The translations under genes were made by a program, and so were the position numbers. Shown here one piece after another: positions 17,973 through 25,473 of a stretch of 64,000 nt of DNA. The stretch's first letter is position 1. Each line of letters begins with the position of its first letter. Location: assembly GCA_902786015.1 (NCBI GenBank), contig CADAAU010000007.1, forward strand, positions 62,001 through 126,000, in the 5' to 3' direction. Under the pieces are notes generated by a model, which saw nothing but the letters and a program-made list of their open reading frames with translations, made no database searches and had not been told where the DNA came from. The stretch is from an uncultured Coriobacteriaceae bacterium. GTDB lineage: Bacteria > Actinomycetota > Coriobacteriia > Coriobacteriales > Atopobiaceae.

Positions 17973-20339
17973 ATGGCATCAGAGGAACAGGGCTCGTTGC
18001 AAGAAGGCAAGGCCAACAAGGCCACGTCATCCAAAAAGTCGTCATCAGGCCAGCGCTCCCGCGCATCGGAGGGGGAGAGTCGGCAAGCGGGCAAGAAGAG
18101 GCGACGCAGTGGCGGAGGCCCAAACGACGAGAAGAAATCGCGCCAGCCCAAAGACTCTAGTCCACAAAACCCAAAAAAGACGAAGGCAAAGACGGGCACA
18201 AAGAAGCCGTGCACGGAAGAAGCTAGCTCCACCGGCAAAAAGACGTCGGCTTCCAAGCCACGCCCAAAGGGTAAGCCCCGCCCACAGAGCGAGTCCGGCA
18301 AGCGAGGAAAGCCCCGCCCGCAGGGTGAGTCCCGTCCGCAAAGCAAGCCACGGCCAAAGGGCGAGCAACGCCCGCAAGGCAAGCCCCGACCAAAGGACGC
18401 GCAACGTCCGCAGGGCGAGTCCCGCTCGCAAAAAAAGCGCCGGCCAAAAGCCGATCACGGCTCGAACGTCGAGCGTCAATCGCAAGCTAAGCGTCGCCGC
18501 ACGGCACAAGGCGTAAAGCCCATCCAGTCACGCACAATCCGTTCGGTCAAACCTCAGTCAACTCGTCGTCGGCGGTCGGACGCCCCTCAGGGACGGGTAC
18601 GTAGCCGGTCGGGAGCTTCTTCAAAGCGGCAGCTGCAGGGCCTTGACCTTTCCGCGATATCGCGTAGCTTCTCTCAGCGTCCCGCAGTGCCCCTGATTGC
18701 GGGTGCCATCGGCGTTGTGTTCGTGGTTCTTCTTGTCGTCTTTGTGGTGCGAAGCTGCACGAGCGGCTCCACGCAGGGCGCGCAGCAGGGCGGCGAGGGA
18801 GCTACCGAGGTCGCTGCCGCACAGGCAAACGCCGGAACCGACATCAAGCTGCTTATGGTGGGCGACATTCTTTTCCATTACCAGGTGCGCCAAAGCGGCT
18901 TGCAGAGCGACGGGACGCGCAACTACGACCATGTGTTTGCAAACTTCCAGAGCGAGCTTGCCGACAAAGACATAAAGGTCGTCAACCAAGAGACGCCTTT
19001 GGGAGGAGCGGAACTCAAGAATTTTGTGGGCGACGCGCCCGATGGGTACGGCAGCTACCCGACGTTCAACGGTCCCCAAGAAATGGGAGATGCCGAGGCC
19101 AAGGCGGGCTTCAACGTCATCCTCAAGGCAACGAACCATGCGCTCGACGCGGACTATGAGGGACTGTCGAGCGAGCTGGAGTTCTGGGAGGGCGAGCATC
19201 CTGACGTCAAGGTTATAGGGGCGGTCAATCCCACGAGCTCGACGGATTCGGTAGACGACGTGTACGTCTTCGAGAAGGACGGGTTCAAGGTCGCCTTGCT
19301 CAACTACACCTTTGGCCTTAACGGCATGCCAGACTCAAAGGGTGTCATGTCGATGCTCGAAGAGGAGCACATTCAGGACACCATGGAAGAGGCACAAAAG
19401 AAGGCCGACATGATCGTGGTGTTCCCGCATTGGGGCGAAGAGTACGAGACGACTCCCAACGCGGAGCAACGCGCGTGGGCGAAGCTCTTTGTGCAGGAAG
19501 GGGCGGACGTCATCATAGGCAACCATCCGCACGTGATGCAGCCGGTTGAGGTGTTCGCAAACGAGGACGGCGATCCGGTTCCCTGCTTCTGGTCAACGGG
19601 TAACTTCGTAAGCACCTCGCCCGAAGACAAGAGCCTGTTGGGTGGCGTTCCAGAGCTCACGTTGCACAAAGACGCTGATGGCAACTGCTCCATCACGTCG
19701 GCGGAAATGAAGGTCGTGGTAACCCACTTGGGATTGGGAGACGACATGACGGTCTATCCGCTCTCGGAGTGGACCGATGCGCTTGCATCTACCAACAAGC
19801 TCAATACCGAGATGAACCCCGATACTGACAATTCGACGCTTACGCCCGCGTGGGCAGCGGAGTTCTGCACGGAGGTGCTTGGCTCCGACTACGACACAAA
19901 GACCGCGACGTTGGTGGTGGACCTGAGCGACACGACGAGCCTGTCATCGAGCTCCAAGGATACGCAAGGTGATGACTCCACGAGTGCCGGGGACGAATCC
20001 AGCTCGAGCTCTTCTTCCAAAGGAACGAGCTCTTCCTCGACGTCTGACTCCGAGTCGGGCTCGAGCTCGAGCTCGAGCTCTGACAAGACGAGCTCCTCAT
20101 CAAGCGACTCCGACGAGGCCTCAGGCTCCTCCACGACCAGATCCGATTCGAGCGCTGGCTCTTCCAAGGGGACGAGCTCTTCTTCGGCCTCCGATTCGGA
20201 CGCGGATGACTCTGCGGGCTCGAGTTCGGCTTCCAGCTCGGACTCGACTTCCAGTTCGGATGCGGATTCTGGCTCGAGCTCTGGCTCAAGTTCTGGTTCG
20301 GGCTCAAAGACGAGCTCTTCGAACGGCACCGACAAATGA
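17973..20339 (+). CDS. CapA-like (poly-gamma-glutamate synthesis type) membrane protein with low-complexity ends
   Basis: 788 aa in four parts. Residues 1-235 form a very basic, Lys/Arg/Pro/Ser-rich cytoplasmic region with repeats such as KPRPQG and QRPQG. One TM helix lies at about 240-262. A CapA/metallophosphatase-like domain (about 289-640) has MVGDILFH, VVNQETP, ATNHALD, FPHWGEEYE and NHPHVMQPVE. The tail, about 658-788, is almost only Ser with Asp/Glu/Gly/Thr. The start at 17973 has GGGGAG; upstream extension has none. CapA domains are linked to polyglutamate capsules, but no capB or capC is nearby, so a generic wall or capsule role is inferred. The start codon of idi lies just past its stop. 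Confidence 0.83.
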   Translation: MASEEQGSLQEGKANKATSSKKSSSGQRSRASEGESRQAGKKRRRSGGGPNDEKKSRQPKDSSPQNPKKTKAKTGTKKPCTEEASSTGKKTSASKPRPKGKPRPQSESGKRGKPRPQGESRPQSKPRPKGEQRPQGKPRPKDAQRPQGESRSQKKRRPKADHGSNVERQSQAKRRRTAQGVKPIQSRTIRSVKPQSTRRRRSDAPQGRVRSRSGASSKRQLQGLDLSAISRSFSQRPAVPLIAGAIGVVFVVLLVVFVVRSCTSGSTQGAQQGGEGATEVAAAQANAGTDIKLLMVGDILFHYQVRQSGLQSDGTRNYDHVFANFQSELADKDIKVVNQETPLGGAELKNFVGDAPDGYGSYPTFNGPQEMGDAEAKAGFNVILKATNHALDADYEGLSSELEFWEGEHPDVKVIGAVNPTSSTDSVDDVYVFEKDGFKVALLNYTFGLNGMPDSKGVMSMLEEEHIQDTMEEAQKKADMIVVFPHWGEEYETTPNAEQRAWAKLFVQEGADVIIGNHPHVMQPVEVFANEDGDPVPCFWSTGNFVSTSPEDKSLLGGVPELTLHKDADGNCSITSAEMKVVVTHLGLGDDMTVYPLSEWTDALASTNKLNTEMNPDTDNSTLTPAWAAEFCTEVLGSDYDTKTATLVVDLSDTTSLSSSSKDTQGDDSTSAGDESSSSSSSKGTSSSSTSDSESGSSSSSSSDKTSSSSSDSDEASGSSTTRSDSSAGSSKGTSSSSASDSDADDSAGSSSASSSDSTSSSDADSGSSSGSSSGSGSKTSSSNGTDK

Positions 20340-20353
20340 TTGGTGAGGTGACC

Positions 20354-20911
20354 ATGCGGGATGTGTTTGCCTTCGACCATGCCAGAAGTGACGAACTCGT
20401 ACTTGTCGATGCGCTCGACCGCGAGCTAGGCGTCGCCACAAAGGAGCGTGTCCACAGAGAGGGGCTTCTGCATCGGGCCTTCTCGGTCGTGCTCGTTCGC
20501 GAGCGTTCGGGGGCACAGGAACTCTTGCTCGCTCGAAGGGCGATGAGCAAGTATCATGCGGCCGGTCTTTGGGGCAACTCGTGCTGCTCGCACCCGCGCA
20601 AGGGCGAGTCGATCGCTGATGCGGCGTGCCGTCGTGTGGGCGAAGAACTCGGCATGAGCATCGGCGCTCCGCAGGAGATCGGTTCGTTCGTATATCGTGC
20701 GGCGTTTGCGAACGGATTGGTTGAGTATGAGTACGATCATGTGCTCGTGGGAACGTGCGCCGCACAGGTCAATCCGGCGCTTGAGGAAGTCGATTCAGTT
20801 TGGTGGATCGACACGTGCAGGCTCGGCGACGTTCTGGCCCATACGCCGCAGGTCTTTGCTCCGTGGGCGCTCACGGTGCTGCCCATGACGCTGGCATATC
20901 TTAATTCATAG
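20354..20911 (+). CDS. idi: Isopentenyl-diphosphate delta-isomerase, type I
   Basis: Nudix-fold isomerase interconverting IPP and DMAPP for isoprenoid synthesis, 185 aa. NSCCSHP (about residue 75) carries the catalytic Cys in the family block NxxCxHP, EELGM is the Nudix-helix remnant, and the Glu of VEYEYDHV is the metal/acid residue. The final VWW motif is also typical. I preferred the ATG at 20354 (GAGGTG three bases upstream). An earlier ATG at 20336 overlaps the CapA stop and is possible, adding six residues. No other isoprenoid genes are adjacent. Confidence 0.93.
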   Translation: MRDVFAFDHARSDELVLVDALDRELGVATKERVHREGLLHRAFSVVLVRERSGAQELLLARRAMSKYHAAGLWGNSCCSHPRKGESIADAACRRVGEELGMSIGAPQEIGSFVYRAAFANGLVEYEYDHVLVGTCAAQVNPALEEVDSVWWIDTCRLGDVLAHTPQVFAPWALTVLPMTLAYLNS

Positions 20912-20970
20912 GCATCGAGGCCGATAAACCCTGCGCGAGGAAGGCGGACCCACGCGTCGTGTACTCGAAC

Positions 20971-22068
20971 TCAGCCGCGCTGCAGCTGTTTGCGTTCGCG
21001 CTTAGAAATGTACATGTTTTTGTCCGCCTCTTGAATGACGGTGAGGATGTTCGTACAGTCGTCGTTGGCGCGTGCATAGCCAATAGACACCTCGGGAAGA
21101 CGATTGTCTTTGAGACGCGCCTGGCTGATGAGCTCCACGAGTGCATTTGATTGGTCTTCGACGGAGTCGAGCTTCTTGGTGATGACGACCGTGAACTCAT
21201 CGCCGCCGGTTCTATAGCAAAGACCGCATCCTCCAAAAGCCTTTCGGATCAGCGATCCCGTCGTTGCAATGCACTCGTCGCCATACGCATGTCCATAAGT
21301 ATCGTTTATATACTTAAAGTTGTCGATGTCAATGACGGCGACGATGCAGGGCAGTGGTGGGTTATGCAGAAACTCATCGTAGCTATGCCGATTGAGCAAC
21401 TTCGTGAGCGCGTCGGTCCTAAGCACCATGTCGGTGTAGAACAGGAAGTAGAGGACGACGGCCATCGAGACCGCAGGCCACGTGGTGCGAATGTTTGGAT
21501 TGAAAACCTGTATTGCGACGCCGGTACCCATACAGGCGAGGATGGCTAGGATGCCGCCCATGTTCGCGGATTGGTATGTGGAGCCCGCGCGGATGGACTT
21601 CACCGAAAGATAGATTGCCGACATCGTGTATGTTGCCATGTACGCGACGTAGAACTGTCCGCGGTGGTACACGTTGTTGGCGTCGACAAAAAAGACAAAA
21701 CCACCAAAGATGGTCGCTAGCTCCACGATTGCCTGTGCGACAAGAATTACATGCACCCAAGATGTGCGAGTACCGGGAAAGACGGTATCTGTAATCGCAA
21801 CGGGGATGAAGGGAGCTAAAGCAAACGTGAGCGCCATCAACAAAGTGTGCAGCCATCGGAGCTGGGGATTGGTGCCAGACATTATGTAGGTCGCCCAATC
21901 AGCTAAGGCGATGCAGGCCAAGACGAGTAGGCTCGTAAAGAAGACGCGACGTGCCGTGCGATTGACGGTTCGATTGATGGCCACCAGAATTGCGCCTGCG
22001 ATCAAAAACAGGACATTGATTGCCGTCTGACCGGTGAATTCCCTTAGCAAGTCATTCAGTTCAGGCAT
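20971..22068 (-). CDS. Membrane diguanylate cyclase (7TM–GGDEF)
   Basis: Makes cyclic-di-GMP from two GTP; 365 aa. Seven hydrophobic segments fill residues 15-200, and a GGDEF domain (about 205-360) has the intact signature RTGGDEF plus DIDNFKYINDTYGH for metal and substrate binding. There is no RxxD inhibitory site upstream of the signature, so product feedback at the I-site is unlikely. The N-terminal membrane region may sense a small ligand. It lies alone on the minus strand, convergent with idi. Together with the EAL protein at 47.2 kb it gives the window both halves of cyclic-di-GMP turnover. Confidence 0.9.
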   Translation of the reverse strand: MPELNDLLREFTGQTAINVLFLIAGAILVAINRTVNRTARRVFFTSLLVLACIALADWATYIMSGTNPQLRWLHTLLMALTFALAPFIPVAITDTVFPGTRTSWVHVILVAQAIVELATIFGGFVFFVDANNVYHRGQFYVAYMATYTMSAIYLSVKSIRAGSTYQSANMGGILAILACMGTGVAIQVFNPNIRTTWPAVSMAVVLYFLFYTDMVLRTDALTKLLNRHSYDEFLHNPPLPCIVAVIDIDNFKYINDTYGHAYGDECIATTGSLIRKAFGGCGLCYRTGGDEFTVVITKKLDSVEDQSNALVELISQARLKDNRLPEVSIGYARANDDCTNILTVIQEADKNMYISKRERKQLQRG

Positions 22069-22102
22069 AGTCGCTCGTCTCGTAGCTGGCGGTATCAGCT
22101 AG

Positions 22103-22131
22103 ATTGTATCACGCTCTCGAAGCGTCAAAAA
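22103..22131 (-). promoter_or_regulatory. Candidate promoter with embedded inverted repeat for the GGDEF gene
   Basis: On the minus strand TACAAT (22103-22108) is a possible -10. Between it and a T-rich -35 region lies the 15-bp inverted repeat ACGCT-N5-AGCGT (22111-22125), a position where an operator would block polymerase. The -35 is weak. Confidence 0.35.
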
Positions 22132-22245
22132 TGTCCACTCCTTCTTTGTCATGGTTATACAATGGGAGCGTTGATGTTCATGCCTGACGGCGAGTTGGCA
22201 CCTGACGTGAACAGGAACATTGGAGCAGACGGAAGGAGGCACGCC

Positions 22246-23646
22246 ATGTCAATTGTCGGAGCGTTCGTCATGCCACATCCACCGCTGATCATTCCCGACG
22301 TGGGACGTGGGCGCGAGAAGGGCATACAGGCAACCATCGATGCGTGTGATGAGGTGGGTAGGCGCATTGCCGCCCTCAAACCACAGACCATCGTCATCTC
22401 GTCGCCGCACGCAACCATGTACAGGGACTATTTCCACATATCGCCCGGCCGGTATGCGCGGGGGGACTTTGGGATGTACCGCGCCCCGCATGCCGCATAC
22501 GAAGCCCAATACGATATGAGGCTCGTCGCAAAGACGTGCGCGTTGTGCAAACGGGAAGGGCTGTCTGCGGGAACCGATTACGAGCGCGACGCCCGCCTCG
22601 ACCACGGCACGATGATCGCGCTGCATTTCATAGAGCGACACTACAAGGGGTTTGAGGTCGTGCGGCTGGGTCTTTCGGGACAGTCGCCTGCCGATCACTA
22701 TCGCATGGGCCGTTGCGTGCGGCAGGCCGCCGAGCAACTTGGGCGAAGGGTCGTGTGGCTCGCGTCGGGCGACCTCTCGCATAAGCTCTTGGAGGATGGT
22801 CCCTATGGATTTGCTCCCGAAGGGCCACAGTTCGACAAGCGTATCACCGACGACTTCGCGCGTGGCGACTTGGTTGACGTGTTGGCAATTGATCCGTCGC
22901 TCGCCGAGCGTGCTGCGGAGTGCGGCCTGCGGAGCTTCATGATGATGGTCGGCGCCTTGGACGGAATGGAAGTGCGGTCGGAGCTTTTGTCTTATGAGGG
23001 GCCGTTTGGTGTAGGGTACGGCGTGGCTGCGTTCACGCCGGTTGACGCTTGCGCGAACGCCGCGCACACCGATCGGCTTTCGGCATATCTTGCACTCAGG
23101 TCGGACGAGTTACGAAAGCGCAAGGAGCAGGAGGACGCGTTCGTGCGCTTGGCACGTCTCTCGCTCGAGACGTTCGTGCGCGAGAGACGACGCATCGAGG
23201 CTGGCGAAGACGTGCCCGACGAGTTGAAGAACACGCGCGCGGGCTGCTTCGTGTCCCTAAAGATTGACGGAGCGCTTCGCGGATGCATTGGAACGATCGA
23301 GCCGACGCGAGACACCCTCGCAATGGAGATCTGTGCAAACGCCATTTCGGCGGGAACGCGCGACCCGCGCTTTTTGCCGGTGCGCGTCGAGGAGCTGGAC
23401 GAGCTCGTGTATGACGTCGACGTGCTGACGTCACCCGAGCCTATTGACGATGCGAGCGCACTCGACCCTGCACGCTATGGCGTGATTGTAAGCTGCGCCG
23501 ATGGTAGGCGTGGTCTGCTCCTGCCCGACCTCGACGGCGTCGATACGGTGGAGGAGCAGTTGCGGATTGCGGCACAAAAGGGGCGAATCGACCTCGATTA
23601 CGACGACTATCGGCTCGAGCGCTTTGAGGTCGTGAGGCACCTGTGA
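22246..23646 (+). CDS. AmmeMemoRadiSam system protein: Memo-like (LigB) and AMMECR1 domains fused
   Basis: 466 aa. The N-terminal half (about 1-275) is a LigB/Memo-type extradiol dioxygenase fold with VMPHPPLIIP, SSPHATMY, LDHGTMIALHF and ASGDLSHK supplying the metal-site His residues. The C-terminal half (about 290-466) is AMMECR1, with GCFVSLKIDGALRGCIGTIEPT and GTRDPRFLPV. I chose the ATG at 22246, which has AAGGAGG seven bases upstream. The stop overlaps the radical SAM gene by 4 bp. Families so organised are called AmmeMemoRadiSam systems; their substrate was not established to my knowledge. Confidence 0.9.
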   Translation: MSIVGAFVMPHPPLIIPDVGRGREKGIQATIDACDEVGRRIAALKPQTIVISSPHATMYRDYFHISPGRYARGDFGMYRAPHAAYEAQYDMRLVAKTCALCKREGLSAGTDYERDARLDHGTMIALHFIERHYKGFEVVRLGLSGQSPADHYRMGRCVRQAAEQLGRRVVWLASGDLSHKLLEDGPYGFAPEGPQFDKRITDDFARGDLVDVLAIDPSLAERAAECGLRSFMMMVGALDGMEVRSELLSYEGPFGVGYGVAAFTPVDACANAAHTDRLSAYLALRSDELRKRKEQEDAFVRLARLSLETFVRERRRIEAGEDVPDELKNTRAGCFVSLKIDGALRGCIGTIEPTRDTLAMEICANAISAGTRDPRFLPVRVEELDELVYDVDVLTSPEPIDDASALDPARYGVIVSCADGRRGLLLPDLDGVDTVEEQLRIAAQKGRIDLDYDDYRLERFEVVRHL

Positions 23647-24485
23647 CCGCCGTGGCATGCGACGTGTGTCCACGTGCGTGCTTGTTGGCGCCAGGCGCGA
23701 CGGGAGCATGTCGAGCGCGTGCGAACGTGGAAGGACACATCCGTCCGACGGGGTACGGACGCGTGACGTCCCTTGCCATCGACCCCGTCGAAAAGAAACC
23801 GCTCGCGTGTTGGCACGGCGGGTGCAAGGTCGTCTCGCTCGGCGGCTACGGGTGCAACCTTCGCTGTCCGTGGTGCCAGAATCACACGATTTCGCAAGCG
23901 GGGGAAAGAGACGTTCCCTGGCGAGAGTTTGAGCCGCAGGACGTGGTCGACTTGACCCTGGGGGCTCAGCGCTCAGATGGGCGCGTCGTCGGGATTGCCT
24001 ACACGTACAACGAGCCCTTGGTGTGCTGGGAGTTCGTGCGCGACACGGCGATGCTTGCGCGTGGGGCGGGGCTTCTTAACGTGTTGGTGACGGCAGGGTG
24101 CGTGTCTGGTCGCGTTGTGCGGGAAGTGGCGCCTCTGATGGATGCGGTCAACATCGACCTCAAGTCTGTGCGGGAGAGTACGTATCGCATGCTGGGTGGC
24201 GATTTGACCACGGTACAGGATGCCATTCGCGCGTTTGCCGCTGAGCCTGGCTGCCATGTGGAGGTAACGACGCTCGTGGTGCCCGGAGTCAACGATTCGC
24301 GCGAAGAGATCAACGAGTTGTCACGTTGGCTTGCGGGTGTGGATTCGCGAATCGTGCTGCACGTCACGCGTTTCTTTCCCGCTTGGCGCAAGCGCGACTG
24401 TGCGCCGCCACCCGTCCAGACGGTATACGAGCTGTCCGACGTCGCGCGGCAAAACCTGCCTCGCGTGTTTACGGGCAACTGCTGA
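23643..24485 (+). CDS. AmmeMemoRadiSam system radical SAM enzyme
   Basis: 280-aa radical SAM protein. The [4Fe-4S] motif is CNLRCPWC in the context GGYGCNLRCPWCQN. An extra N-terminal cysteine cluster (CDVCPRAC ... CRAR) and FFPAW near the C-terminus are also seen. It resembles the pyruvate formate-lyase activase-like group. Start is GTG at 23643, overlapping the previous stop (GTGA), so translation is coupled. With the upstream fused protein it forms the complete two-gene form of the system. Confidence 0.9.
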   Translation: MTAVACDVCPRACLLAPGATGACRARANVEGHIRPTGYGRVTSLAIDPVEKKPLACWHGGCKVVSLGGYGCNLRCPWCQNHTISQAGERDVPWREFEPQDVVDLTLGAQRSDGRVVGIAYTYNEPLVCWEFVRDTAMLARGAGLLNVLVTAGCVSGRVVREVAPLMDAVNIDLKSVRESTYRMLGGDLTTVQDAIRAFAAEPGCHVEVTTLVVPGVNDSREEINELSRWLAGVDSRIVLHVTRFFPAWRKRDCAPPPVQTVYELSDVARQNLPRVFTGNC

Positions 24486-24578
24486 GGGCGCGTTACGCAA
24501 TTCGCGATTGGACGACAGCCTACCATGGTCACCAGTAAAAGAGCCGCATGAACGGCGGCGCAATTCTGGGAGGCCACA

Positions 24579-25349
24579 ATGTTTGCAACTACTGCCAATT
24601 CGACGCGCGACATGTTCCAGCAGGACTGCTTTGGTATGACTGCGACGATGCGGACACGTGGGTACGTCCGGAATGCGCGTGTGCAAAGAACTGATGCGAG
24701 TACCGCAGGCCTCAAGACCTACGTTCGCCAGCTCTCGCTCGTCGAAGGGGACGGTTCGTTGGGCAATGCGCAAACTAAGAGCCAGGTTGTCGACCAAATG
24801 ATTCGTCGCAGGGCATGCGTGGGCATGGACAAGGTGGCTGACGAGCGTGCCAACGTCTTGGTTGTTTGCGCGCTCAAGGGCATGGCCCTTCCTCATGACG
24901 CGCTGCCGCCAATTGCGCCGGGCGTTCCTTCCAATCCGACGATGCAACCGTGGCTTCTAAGCTTGGAGGCACGCAGCGAGGTCGCCGTACAGGGTCTCAT
25001 GCGGGCATTTTGCGACCAGCGCGAAAAGTGCCTGGGTACTGCGGAGCCAATCGATCGCCTTAGGGCTGTTGACGCCGTTCGCCGTGCCCTTATTGTGGCG
25101 GTGAGCAGGGACGACAAGGACGTCGCATTTCGCGCCATGACCCTTCTCAACGAGTTGGGTGCCACGGACGAGGACGGTTGTCCGCTCACGTTGCGGGATT
25201 GCGGGTCTCTTGGCGAGCTCGACGCTGCCCTCGACACGAAGGTGCGGCCGTTGGAGTATTGGCTGGCGATTCACCATTACGAGCGGTGCTGGCTGAGCGT
25301 CCAACGCCGTGCCGTCCTAGACCGAAGCCGCTGCGCACACGTGGCGTGA
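24579..25349 (+). CDS. Protein of unknown function
   Basis: 256 aa, not recognised. GGGAGG lies five bases before the ATG. Composition is soluble, with no signal peptide or TM segment. The N-terminal 60 residues are rich in Thr/Arg/Met and look disordered. The middle and C-terminal parts are helical-looking, with several Cys residues (for example CDQREKCLG and HHYERCWLSVQRR). It sits between the AmmeMemoRadiSam pair and the LexA-type box of uvrA, spaced 93 bp from the former. It could be a lineage-specific protein. Confidence 0.6.
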   Translation: MFATTANSTRDMFQQDCFGMTATMRTRGYVRNARVQRTDASTAGLKTYVRQLSLVEGDGSLGNAQTKSQVVDQMIRRRACVGMDKVADERANVLVVCALKGMALPHDALPPIAPGVPSNPTMQPWLLSLEARSEVAVQGLMRAFCDQREKCLGTAEPIDRLRAVDAVRRALIVAVSRDDKDVAFRAMTLLNELGATDEDGCPLTLRDCGSLGELDAALDTKVRPLEYWLAIHHYERCWLSVQRRAVLDRSRCAHVA

Positions 25350-25370
25350 GGCGATTCCGGAGGGGGCGGC

Positions 25371-25389
25371 GTTCCAGAACGTGGGTTCT
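25371..25389 (+). promoter_or_regulatory. LexA (SOS) box upstream of uvrA
   Basis: AGAAC-GTGG-GTTCT at 25376-25389 is a perfect palindrome that fits the Gram-positive LexA consensus GAAC-N4-GTTC. It overlaps a second short palindrome, GTTC-CA-GAAC (25371-25380). It lies about 85 bp before uvrA, a known SOS gene, so DNA-damage control is likely. Confidence 0.7.
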
Positions 25390-25473
25390 TGTGGGTGGCG
25401 TTCGGAATCATAGAATCTGTCCCCGCACTTCGCTACACTGTTGGGTGCCAAACCTTCGTTCGAGAGGAGCCCC

